NCBI GenBank assembly: GCA_013076295.1
Contig: RQOL01000473.1
Location: 183,999 to 247,998, forward strand
Direction: 5' to 3'
Source of the DNA: Sanderia malayensis
Lineage: Eukaryota > Cnidaria > Scyphozoa > Semaeostomeae > Pelagiidae
DNA: 64,000 bases
Shown: one piece after another, positions 43,218 through 55,781 of the stretch
Layout: each line of letters begins with the position of its first letter
Position numbering within the stretch: the stretch's first letter is position 1
Program-made: the position numbers and the translations under genes
Notes under the pieces: model-generated
What the model saw: the letters and a program-made list of their open reading frames with translations, nothing else
Told to the model about the DNA's origin: nothing
Database searches by the model: none

Positions 43218-46200
43218 TAATATTAACAATGCTAAACACTAATTGCGCATGAATCCACGTTGTTACAGCTGAAACGAAGTAAAATACACATGCATTTGCT
43301 TGTTTTCAGTGATATTAACATTAAACAACACTAATTGGACATGAATTGACGTTATTACAGCTGAAACTAACTAAATTAAACATGCATTTGTTTGTTTGCA
43401 GTGATATTAACATTACTGCACACTTATTGCACATGAATCCACATTATTACAGCTAAAAATAAATAAAATACACATATATTTGCTTGTTTTCAGTGATATC
43501 AACATTACTGCACACTAATTGCACATGATTCCATGTTATTACGGCTGAAGCTAAGTAAAATACACATGCATTTGCTTGTTTTCAGTGATATTAACATTAT
43601 TGCACACTAATTGCACATGCGTCCACTTTATTACTGTTGAAAGTAAGTAAAATACACATGCATCTGCATGTTTCCAGTGATATTAACATTACTGCACAGT
43701 AATAGCACATGAATCCACGTTGTTACACCTCAAACTAAGTAAAATACAAGTGCACTTGCTTGTTTGTAGTGATATTAACATTACTGCACACTAGTTGCAC
43801 ATGAATCCACGTTATTACAACCAAAACTAGCTAAAATACACATGTATTTGCTTGTTTTCAGTGATATTATCATTACTGCACACTAATTGCACATGGATCC
43901 ACGTTATTACAGCTGAAACTAAGTAAACTACACATGCATTTGCGTGTTTTCAGTGATATTAACACTACTGCACACTAATTGCACATGAATCCACGTTATT
44001 ACAGCTGAAACTAAGTAAACTACACATGCATTTGCGTGTTTTCAGTGATATTAACACTACTGCACACTAATGGCACATGAGTCCACTCTATTACAGTTGA
44101 AAGTAAGTAAAATACACATGGATTTGCATGTTTGCAGTGAAATTGACATTACTGCACAGTAATGGCACATGAATGCACGTTGTTACACCTCAAACTAAGT
44201 AAATTACACATGCATTTGCTTGTTTTCAGTGATGTTAACATTACTGCACACTAATTGCACACGATTCCACGTTATTAGAGCTGAAACTAACTAAAATACA
44301 CATGCATTTGTTTGTTTTCAGTGATATTAACACTACTGCACACTAATGGCACATGAGTTCACTTTATTACAGTTGAAAGTAAATAAAATACACATGCATT
44401 TGCATGTTTTCAGTGATATTAACATTACTGCACAGTAATGGCACATGAATGCACGTTGTTACACCTCAAACTAAGTAAATTACACATGCATTTGCTTGTT
44501 TTCAGTGATATTAACATTACTGCAGAGTAATGGCACATGAATCCACGTTGTTACACCTCAAACTAAGTAAAATACACATGCATTTGCTTGTTTCAGTGAT
44601 ATTAACATTACTGCATACTAATTGGACATGAATCGACGTTATTACAGCTGAAACTAACTAAATTAAACATGCATTTGTTTGTTTGCAGTGATGTTAACAT
44701 TACTGCACACTTATTGCACATGAATCCACGTTATTACAGCTTAAACTAAGTAAAGCACACATGCATTTGCTTCTTTTCAGTGATTTTAACATTACTGCAC
44801 TCTATTTGCACATGAATCTACGTTAATACAGTTGGAACTAAGTAAAATACACATGCATTTGCTTGTTTTCAGTGATAATAACATTACTGCACACTAATTG
44901 CACATGATTCCATGTTATTACGGCTGAAGCTAAGTAAATTACACATGCATTTGCTTGTTTTCAGTGATATTAACATTATTGCACACTAATTGCACATGAT
45001 TCCACGTTATTAGAGCTGAAACTAACTAAAATACACATGCATTTGTTTGTTTGCAGGGATATTAACATCACTGCACACTAATTGCACCTGAATCTACGTT
45101 TTTACAGTTGAAACTAAGTAAAATACATATGCATTTACTTGTTTTCAGTAATCTTAACATTACTGCACACTAATTGCACATGAATCCACGTTATTACAGC
45201 TGAAACTAAGTAAACTACACATGCATTTGCGTGTTTTCAGTGATATTAACACTACTGCACACTAATGGCACATGAGTCCACTTTATTACAGTTGAAAGTA
45301 AGTAAAATACACATGCATTTGCATGTTTGCAGTGATATTGACATTACTGCACAGTAATGGCACATGAATGCACGTTGTTACACCTCAAACTAAGTAAATT
45401 ACACATGCATTTGCTTGTTTTCAGTGATGTTAACATTACTGCACACTAATTGCACACGATTCCACGTTATTAGAGCTGAAACTAACTAAAATACACATGC
45501 ATTTGTTTGTTTGCAGTGATATTAACATTACTGCACACTAGTTGCACATGAATCCACGTTATTACAGCTGAAACTAAGTAAACTACACATGCATTTGCGT
45601 GTTTTCAGTGATATTAACACTACTGCACACTAATGGCACATGAGTTCACTTTATTACAGTTGAAAGTAAGTAAAATACACATGCATTTGCATGTTTTCAG
45701 TGATATTAATATTACTGCACAGTAATGGCACATGAATCCACGTTGTTACACCTCAAACTAAGTAAAATATACGTGCATTTGCTTGTTTTCAGTGATATTA
45801 ACATTACTGCACACTAATTGGACATGAATCAACGTTATTACAGCTGAAACTAACTAATTTAAACATGCATTTGTTTGTTTGCAGTGATATTAACATTACT
45901 GCACACTTATTGCACATGAATCCACGTTATTACAGCTGAAACTAAGTAAGAAAGACAGGCACTTGGGTGTTTTCAGTGATATCAACACCACTGCACACTA
46001 ATTGCACATGAATCCACGGTATTACAGATGCAACTAAATAAAATACACATGCATGCGCTTGTTTTTAGTGATATTAACATTACTGCACACTAATTGCACA
46101 TAAATCCACGTTATTACAGCTGAAACTAAATAAAAAACACATGCTTTTGCTTTTTTGTAGTGATATTAACATTAATGCACAAAAATTGCACATGAATCAA

Positions 46201-46897
46201 CGTTGTTACAGCTGAAACTAACTAAATTACACATGCATTTGTTTGTTTGCAGTGATATTAACATCACTGCACACTAATTGCACATGAATCCACGTTATTA
46301 CAGCTGAAACTAATTAAGACCGACATGCATTTGCTTGTTTTCCGTGAGATTAACATTACTGCACTCTATTTGCACATGAATCTACGTTAATACAGTTGGA
46401 ACTAAGTAAAATACACATGCATTTGCTTGTTTTCAGTGATAATAACATTACTGCACACTAATTGCACATGATTCCATGTTATTACGGCTGAAGCTAAGTA
46501 AATTACACATGCATTTGCTTGTTTTCAGTGATATTAACATTATTGCACACTAATTGCACATGATTCCACGTTATTAGAGCTGAAACTAACTAAAATACAC
46601 ATGCATTTGTTTGTTTGCAGGGATATTAACATTACTGCACACTAATTGCACCTGAATCTACGTTTTTACAGTTGAAACTAAGTAAAATACATATGCATTT
46701 ACTTGTTTTCAGTAATCTTAACATTACTGCACACTAATTGCACATCAATCCACGTTATTACAGCTGAAACTAAGTAAATTACACATGCATTTGTTTGTTT
46801 TCAGTGACATTGACATTAACTGCACACTTATTGTACATGAATCCATGTAGTTACAGGTGAAACTAACTAAAATATACATGTATTTGCTTTTTTTAAT
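43218..46897 (+). repeat. Composite higher-order unit of 40 monomers
   Basis: The length is exactly 40 x 92 bp. Classes are 1-3, 4/18, 19/5, 6-8, an extra 8-like, 9-11, 13, 14', 14'', 15', 16-19, 20/25, then a 26/8 hybrid near 45175, 9-15, 16/20, 21-24, 17-19, 20/25, 26, 27. The 26/8 hybrid fuses two different units and removes the junction between them. The 24-to-17 jump near 46350 recurs near 51310. Confidence 0.85.
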
Positions 46898-46906
46898 TAA
46901 TATTAA
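46888..46906 (+). other. AT-only junction between classes 27 and 1 (representative)
   Basis: Nineteen consecutive A/T bases replace the usual ttttcag-tgata boundary. They contain the overlapping palindromes TTAATTAA and TTAATATTAA. I found 25 such junctions in the window, a few altered by indels (10663, 51857). It is the most reliable landmark for phasing the higher-order units. Any function is unknown. Confidence 0.85.
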
Positions 46907-49008
46907 CAATGCTAAACACTAATTGCGCATGAATCCACGTTGTTACAGCTGAAACGAAGTAAAATACACATGCATTTGCTTGTTTTCAGTGATATTAACA
47001 TTAAACAACATAATTGGACATGAATTGACGTTATTACAGCTGAAACTAACTAAATTAAACATGCATTTGTTTGTTTGCAGTGATATTAACATTACTGCAC
47101 ACTTATTGCACATGAATCCACATTATTACAGCTAAAAATAAATAAAATACACATATATTTGCTTGTTTTCAGTGATATCAACATTACTGCACACTAATTG
47201 CACATGAATCCACGTTATTACAGCTGAAACTAAGTAAACTACACATGCATTTGCGTGTTTTCAGTGATATTAACACTACTGCACACTAATGGCACATGCG
47301 TCCACTTTATTACTGTTGAAAGTAAGTAAAATACACATGCATCTGCATGTTTTCAGTGATATTAACATTACTGCACAGTAATAGCACATGAATCCACGTT
47401 GTTACACCTCAAACTAAGTAAAATACAAGTGCATTTGCTTGTTTGTAGTGATATTAACATTACTGCACACTAGTTGCACATGAATCCACGTTATTACAAC
47501 TAAAACTAACTAAAATACACATGTATTTGCTTGTTTTCAGTGATATTATCATTACTGCACACTAATTGCACATGAATCCACGTTATTACAGCTGAAACTA
47601 AGTAAACTACACATGCATTGCGTGTTTTCAGTGATATTAACACTACTGCACACTAATGGCACATGAGTCCACTTTATTACAGTTGAAAGTAAGTAAAATA
47701 CACATGCATTTGCATGTTTGCAGTGATATTGACATTACTGCACAGTAATGGCACATGAATGCACGTTGTTACACCTCAAACTAAGTAAATTACACATGCA
47801 TTTGCTTGTTTCAGTGATGTTAACATTACTGCACACTAATTGCACACGATTCCACGTTATTAGAGCTGAAACTAACTAAAATACACATGCATTTGTTTGT
47901 TTGCAGTGATATTAAATTACTGCACACTAGTTGCACATGAATCCACGTTGTTACAGCTGAAACTAAGTAAACTACACATGCATTTGCGTGTTTTCAGTGA
48001 TATTAACACTACTGCACACTAATGGCACATGAGTTCACTTTATTACAGTTGAAAGTAAGTAAAATACACATGCATTTGCATGTTTTCAGTGATATTAATA
48101 TTACTGCACAGTAATGGCACATGAATCCACGTTGTTACACCTCAAACTAAGTAAAATATACGTGCCTTTGCTTGTTTTCAGTGATATTAACCTTACTGCA
48201 CACTAATTGGACATGAATCAACGTTATTACAGCTGAAACTAACTAATTTAAACATGCATTTGTTTGTTTGCAGTGATATTAACATTACTGCACACTTATT
48301 GCACATGAATCCACGTTATTACAGCTGAAACTAAGTAAGAAAGACAGGCACTTGGGTGTTTTCAGTGATATCAACACCACTGCACACTAATTGCACACGA
48401 ATCCACGGTATTACAGATGCAACTAAATAAAATACACATGCATGCGCTTGTTTTTAGTGATATTAACATTACTGCACACTAATTGCACATAAATCCACGT
48501 TATTACAGCTGAAACTAAATAAAAAACACATGCTTTTGCTTTTTTGTAGTGATATTAACATTAATGCACAAAAATTGCACATGAATCAACGTTGTTACAG
48601 CTGAAACTAACTAAATTACACATGCATTTGTTTGTTTGCAGTGATATTAACATCACTGCACACTAATTGCACATGAATCCACGTTATTACAGCTGAAACT
48701 AATTAAGACCGACATGCATTTGCTTGTTTTCCGTGAGATTAACATTACTGCACACTAATTGCACCTGAAACTACGTTTTTACAGTTGAAACTAAGTAAAA
48801 TACATATGCATTTACTTGTTTTCAGTAATCTTAACATTACTGCACACTAATTGCACATCAATCCACGTTATTACAGCTGAAACTAAGTAAATTACACATG
48901 CATTTGTTTGTTTCAGTGACATTGACATTACTGCACACTTATTGTACATGAATGCATGTTGTTACAGGTGAAACTAACTAAAATATACATGTATTTGCTT
49001 TTTTTAAT
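46898..49008 (+). repeat. Reference 23-monomer higher-order unit (2111 bp)
   Basis: Classes run 1-15, 16/20, 21-27 with almost no indels. Monomer starts are 46898, 46990, 47081, 47173, 47265, 47357, 47449, 47541, 47632, 47724, 47815, 47907, 47998, 48090, 48182, 48274, 48366, 48458, 48550, 48642, 48734, 48826 and 48917. The 16/20 monomer has a class 16 head (cacttattgc) and class 20 tail (gacaggcacttggg), deleting 17-19. The same composition occurs at 51857-53972. Confidence 0.9.
47708..47715 (-). promoter_or_regulatory. Octamer-like word ATTTGCAT (representative of classes 9 and 13)
   Basis: ATTTGCAT is the reverse complement of the octamer ATGCAAAT recognised by POU-domain proteins. It recurs in nearly every class 9 and 13 monomer, so there are dozens of copies in the window. 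It results from one change (gcttg to gcatg) in the monomer. There is no evidence of transcription, so a regulatory role is speculative. Confidence 0.3.
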
Positions 49009-51856
49009 TAATATTAACAATGCTAAACACTAATTGCGCATGAATCCACGTTGTTACAGCTGAAACGAAGTAAAATACACATGCATTTGCTTGTTTTCAG
49101 TGATATTAGCATTAAACAACACTAATTGGACATGAATTGACGTTATTACAGCTGAAACTAACTAAATTAAACATGCATTTGTTTGTTTGCAGTGATATTA
49201 ACATTACTGCACACTTATTGCACATGAATCCACATTATTACAGCTAAAAATAAATAAAATACACATATATTTGCTTGTTTTCAGTGATATCAACATTACT
49301 GCACACTAATTGCACATGAATCCACGTTATTACAGCTGAAACTAAGTAAACTACACATGCATTTGCGTGTTTTCAGTGATATTAACACTACTGCACACTA
49401 ATGGCACATGCGTCCACTTTATTACTGTTGAAAGTAAGTAAAATACACATGCATCTGCATGTTTTCAGTGATATTGACATTACTGCACAGTAATAGCACA
49501 TGAATCCACGTTGTTACACCTCAAACTAAGTAAAATACAAGTGCATTTGCTTGTTTGTAGTGATATTAACATTACTGCACACTAGTTGCACATGAATCCA
49601 CGTTATTACAACTAAACTAACTAAAATACACATGTATTTGCTTGTTTTCAGTGATATTATCATTACTGCACACTAATTGCACATGAATCCACGTTATTAC
49701 AGCTGAAACTAAGTAAACTACACATGCATTTGCGTGTTTTCAGTGATATTAACACTACTGCACACTAATGGCACATGAGTCCACTTTATTACAGTTGAAA
49801 GTAAGTAAAATACACATGCATTTGCATGTTTGCAGTGATATTGACATTACTGCACAGTAATGGCACATGAATGCACGTTGTTACACCTCAAATTAAGTAA
49901 ATTACACATGCATTTGCTTGTTTTCAGTGATGTTAACATTACTGCACACTAATTGCACACGATTCCACGTTATTAGAGCTGAAACTAACTAAAATACACA
50001 TGCATTTGTTTGTTTGCAGTGATATTAACATTACTGCACACTAGTTGCACATGAATCCACGTTATTACAGCTGAAACTAAGTAAACTACACATGCATTTG
50101 CGTGTTTTCAGTTATATTAACACTACTGCACACTAATGGCACATGAGTTCACTTTATTACAGCTGAAAGTAAGTAAAATACACATGCATTTGCATGTTTT
50201 CAGTGATATTAACATTACTGCACAGTAATGGCACATGAATCCACGTTGTTACACCTCAACTAAGTAAAATATACGTGCATTTGCTTGTTTTCAGTGATAT
50301 TAACATTACTGCACACTAATTGGACATGAATCAACGTTATTACAGCTGAAACTAACTAATTTAAACATGCATTTGTTTGTTTGCAGTGATATTAACATTA
50401 CTGCACACTTATTGCACATGAATCCACGTTATTACAGTTGAAACTAAGTAAAAAACATATGCATTTGCGTGTTTTCAGTTATATTAACACTACTGCACAC
50501 TAATCGCACATGAGTTCACTTTATTACAGTTGAAAGTAAGTAAAATACACATGCATTTGTTTGTTTGCAGTGATATTAACATTACTGCACACTAGTTGCA
50601 CATGAATCCACGTTATTACAGCTGAAACTAAGTAAACTACACATGCATTTGCATGTTTTCAGTGATAATAACATTACTGCACAGTAATGGCACATGAATC
50701 CACGTTGTTACACCTCAACTAAGTAAAATATACGTGCATTTGCTTGTTTTCAGTGATATTAACATTACTGCACACTAATTGGACATGAATCAACGTTATT
50801 ACAGCTGAAACTAACTAATTTAAACATGCATTTGTTTGTTTGCAGTGATATTAACATTACTGCACACTTATTGCACATGAATCCACGTTATTACAGCTGA
50901 AACTAAGTAAGAAAGACAGGCACTTGGGTGTTTTCAGTGATATCAACACCACTGCACACTAATTGCACATGAATCCACGGTATTACAGATGCAACTAAAT
51001 AAAATACACATGCATGCGCTTGTTTTTAGTGATATTAACATTACTGCACACTAATTGCACATAAATCCACGTTATTACAGCTGAAACTAAATAAAAAACA
51101 CTTGCTTTTGCTTTTTTGTAGTGATATTAACATTAATGCACAAAAATTGCACATGAATCAACGTTGTTACAGCTGAAACTAACTAAATTACACATGCATT
51201 TGTTTGTTTGCAGTGATATTAACATCACTGCACACTAATTGCACATGAATCCACGTTATTACAGCTGAAACTAATTAAGACCGACATGCATTTGCTTGTT
51301 TTCCGTGAGATTAACATTACTGCACTCTATTTGCACATGAATCTACGTTAATACAGTTGGAACTAAGTAAAATACACATGCATTTGCTTGTTTTCAGTGA
51401 TAATAACATTACTGCACACTAATTGCACATGATTCCATGTTATTACGGCTGAAGCTAAGTAAATTACACATGCATTTGCTTGTTTTCAGTGATATTAACA
51501 TTATTTCACACTAATTGCACATGATTCCACGTTATTAGAGCTGAAACTAACTAAAATACACATGCATTTGTTTGTTTGCAGGGATATTTACATCACTGCA
51601 CACTAATTGCACCTGAATCTACGTTTTTACAGTTGAAACTAAGTAAAATACACATGCATTTACTTGTTTTCAGTAATCTTAACATTACTGCACACTAATT
51701 GCACATCAATCCACGTTATTACAGCTGAAACTAAGTAAATTACACATGCATTTGTTTGTTTTCAGTGACATTGACATTACTGCACACTTATTGTACATGA
51801 ATCCATGTTGTTACAGGTGAAACTAACTAAAATATACATGTATTTGCTTTTTTTAA
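49009..51856 (+). repeat. Higher-order unit of 31 monomers
   Basis: Classes are 1-15, then an insertion-like series (a 16-like monomer with aaaaaacatatgc, a 13/11 hybrid, a 12/13 hybrid, 14, 15), then 16/20, 21-24, 17-19, 20/25, 26, 27. The first part matches 15069-16600 at an offset of about 33.94 kb. 2848 bp is 31 x 92 less 4. Confidence 0.85.
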
Positions 51857-53972
51857 TTATATTAACAATGCTAAACACTAATTGCGCATGAATCCACGTT
51901 GTTACAGCTGAAACGAAGTAAAATACACATGCATTTGCTTGTTTCAGTGATATTAACATTAAACAACACTAATTGGACATGAATTGACGTTATTACAGCT
52001 GAAACTAACTAAATTAAACATGCATTTGTTTGTTTGCAGTGATATTAACATTACTGCACACTTATTGCACATGAATCCACATTATTACAGCTAAAAATAA
52101 ATAAAATACACATATATTTGCTTGTTTTCAGTGATATCAACATTACTGCACACTAATTGCACATGAATCCACGTTATTACAGCTGAAACTAAGTAAACTA
52201 CACATGCATTTGCGTGTTTTCAGTGATATTAACACTACTGCACACTAATGGCACATGCGTCCACTTTATTACTGTTGAAAGTAAGTAAAATACACATGCA
52301 TCTGCATGTTTTCAGTGATATTAACATTACTGCACAGTAATAGCACATGAATCCACGTTGTTACACCTCAAACTAAGTAAAATACAAGTGCATTTGCTTG
52401 TTTGTAGTGATATTAACATTACTGCACACTAGTTGCACATGAATCCACGTTATTACAACTAAAACTAACTAAAATACACATGTATTTGCTTGTTTTCAGT
52501 GATATTATCATTACTGCACACTAATTGCACATGAATCCACGTTATTACAGCTGAAACTAAGTAAACTACACATGCATTTGCGTGTTTTCAGTGATATTAA
52601 CACTACTGCACACTAATAGCACATGAGTTCACTTTATTACAGTTGAAAGTAAGTAAAATACACATGCATTTGCATGTTTGCAGTGATATTGACATTACTG
52701 CACAGTAATGGCACATGAATGCACGTTGTTACACCTCAAACTAAGTAAATTACACATGCATTTGCTTGTTTTCAGTGATGTTAACATTACTGCACACTAA
52801 TTGCACACGATTCCACGTTATTAGAGCTGAAACTAACTAAAATACACATGCATTTGTTTGTTTGCAGTGATATTAACATTACTGCACACTAGTTGCACAT
52901 GAATCCACGTTATTACAGCTGAAACTAAGTAAACTACACATGCATTTGCGTGTTTTCAGTGATATTAACACTACTGCACACTAATGGCACATGAGTTCAC
53001 TTTATTACAGTTGAAAGTAAGTAAAATACACATGCATTTGCATGTTTTCAGTGATATTAATATTACTGCACAGTAATGGCACATGAATCCACGTTGTTAC
53101 ACCTCAAACTAAGTAAAATATACGTGCATTTGCTTGTTTTCAGTGATATTAACATTACTGCACACTAATTGGACATGAATCAACGTTATTACAGCTGAAA
53201 CTAACTAATTTAAACATGCATTTGTTTGTTTGCAGTGATATTAACATTACTGCACATTATTGCACATGAATCCACGTTATTACAGCTGAAACTAAGTAAG
53301 AAAGACAGGCACTTGGGTGTTTTCAGTGATATCAACACCACTGCACACTAATTGCACATGAATCCACGGTATTACAGATGCAAACTAAATAAAATACACA
53401 TGCATGCGCTTGTTTTAGTGATATTAACATTACTGCACACTAATTGCACATAAATCCACGTTATTACAGCTGAAACTAAATAAAAAAACACATGCTTTTG
53501 CTTTTTTGTAGTGATATTAACATTAATGCACAAAAATTGCACATGAATCAACGTTGTTACAGCTGAAACTAACTAAATTACACATGCATTTGTTTGTTTG
53601 CAGTGATATTAACATCACTGCACACTAATTGCCAATGAATCCACGTTATTACAGCTGAACTAATTAAGACCGACATGCATTTGCTTGTTTTTCCGTGAGA
53701 TTAACATTACTGCACACTAATTGCACCTGAAAACTACGTTTTTACAGTTGAAACTAAGTAAAAATACATATGCATTACTTGTTTTCAGTAATCTTAACAT
53801 TACTGCACACTAATTGCACATCAATCCACGTTATTACAGCTGAAACTAAGTAAATTACACATGCATTTGTTTGTTTTCAGTGACATTGACATTACTGCAC
53901 ACTTATTGTACATGAATGCATGTTGTTACAGGTGAAACTAACTAAAATATACATGTATTTGCTTTTTTTAAT
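51857..53972 (+). repeat. 23-monomer higher-order unit, second copy of the reference type
   Basis: The composition is identical to 46898-49008: 1-15, 16/20, 21-27. Matching points such as gatatcaacacc (48366, 53327) lie 4961 bp apart. Together with the preceding 24-to-17 series this makes a block of about 2.4 kb (46350-48730) duplicated at 51310-53690. Small indels start to appear from about 53390. Confidence 0.88.
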
Positions 53973-55781
53973 TAATATTAACAATGCTAAACACTAATTG
54001 CGCATGAATCCACGTTGTTACAGCTTGAAACGAAGTAAAATACACATGCATTTGCTTGTTTTCAGTGATATTAGCATTAAACAACACTAATTGGACATGA
54101 ATTGACGTTATTACAGCTGAAACTAACTAAATTAAACATGCATTGTCTGTTTGCAGTGATATTAACATTACTGGCACACTTATTGCACATGAATCCACAT
54201 TATTACAGCTAAAAATAAATAAAATACACATATATTTGCTTGTTTTCAGTGATATCAACATTACTGCACACTAATTGCACATGAATCCACGTTATTACAG
54301 CTGAAAACTAAGTAAACTACACATGCATTTGCGTGTTTTCAGTGATATTAACACTACTGCACACTAATGGCACATGCGTCCACTTTATTACTGTCGAAAG
54401 TAAGTAAAATACACATGCATTTGCATGTTTTCAGTGATATTAACATTACTGCACACTAATTGCACATGAATCCACGTTATTACACCTCAAACTAAGTAAA
54501 TACAATGCATTTGCTTGTTTTCAGTGATATTAACATTACTGCACACTAGTTGCACATGAATCCACGTTATTACACTGAAACTAACTAAAATACACATTTT
54601 TGCTTGTTTTCAGTGATATTACATTACTGCACACTAATTGCACATGAATCCACGTTATTACAGCTGAAACTAAGTAAACTACACATGCATTTGCGTTTTC
54701 AGTGATTTAACACTACTGCACACTAATGCACATGAGTCCACTTTATTACAGTTGAAAGTAAGTAAAATACACATGCATTTGCATGTTTGCAGTGATATTA
54801 ACATTACTGCACAGTAATGGCACATGATCCACGTTGTTACACCTCAAACTAAGTAAATTCACATGCATTTGCTTGTTTTCAGTGATGTTAACATTACTGC
54901 ACACTAATGCACATGATTCCACGTTATTACAGCTGAAACTAAGTAAAATACACATGCATTTGTTTGTTTGCAGTGATATTAACATTACTGCACACTATTG
55001 CACATGAATCCACGTTATTACAGCTGAAACTAAGTAAATACACATGCATTTGCTTGTTTTCAGTGATATTAACATTACTGCACACTAATTGGCACATGAA
55101 TCACGTTATTACAGCTGAAACTAAGTAAAATACACATGCATTTGCATGTTTTCAGTGATATTAACATTACTGCACACTAATGCACATGAATCCACGTTGT
55201 TACAGCTGAAACTAAGTAAAATATACGTGCATTTGCTTGTTTTCAGTGATATTAACATTACTGCACACTAATTGGACATGAATCACGTTATTACAGCTGA
55301 AACTAACTAAAAAACATGCATTTGTTTGTTTGCAGTGATATTAACATTACTGCACACTAATTGCACATGAATCCACGTTATTACAGCTGAAACTAAGTAA
55401 AAACATATGCATTTGCGTTTTTCAGTGATAACACTACTGCACACTAATGGCACATGAATCACTTTATTACAGCTGAAACTAAGTAAATACACATGCATTT
55501 GCTTGTTTTCAGTGATATTAACATTACTGCACACTAATTGCACCTGAATCACGTTTTACAGTTGAAACTAAGTAAAATACATATGCATTTACTTGTTTTC
55601 AGTATCTTAACATTACTGCACACTAATTGCACATGAATCCACGTTATTACAGCTGAAACTAAGTAAATTACACATGCATTTGTTTGTTTTCAGTGATTAA
55701 CATTACTGCACACTATTGTACATGAATGCATGTTGTTACAGTGAAACTAACTAAAATATACATGCATTTGCTTTTTTTAAT
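53973..55781 (+). repeat. Higher-order unit of about 20 monomers, variants partly erased
   Basis: The order and length parallel 15069-16903. Class 1-5 features are clear up to about 54400 (including gatattagcatt). Beyond that many class marks are replaced by consensus bases: the class 6 word cagtaatagc becomes cactaattgc near 54450. The aaaacatatgc mark survives near 55400. Many monomers are short by one to four bases. Confidence 0.7.

Larger units (their letters stand above)
35970..45100 (+). repeat. Long segmental duplication within the array, right copy
   Basis: This is the partner of 4920-13580. Differences are whole-monomer events: class 23 lost near 35970, two monomers added near 37000-37169, 27/3 replacing four monomers near 39820, and a trio doubled at 42.4-42.9 kb. 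The restored 1-2-3 series at 43218 has no counterpart at 12037, where class 1 leads directly into 19/5. Confidence 0.85.

Noticed and set aside
46881..46906. T-run at the 27-to-1 junction as a Pol III terminator
   Set aside because: Runs of four T also occur in most monomers (ttgttttcag), and no A-box/B-box promoter was recognised upstream, so a terminator role is unsupported.
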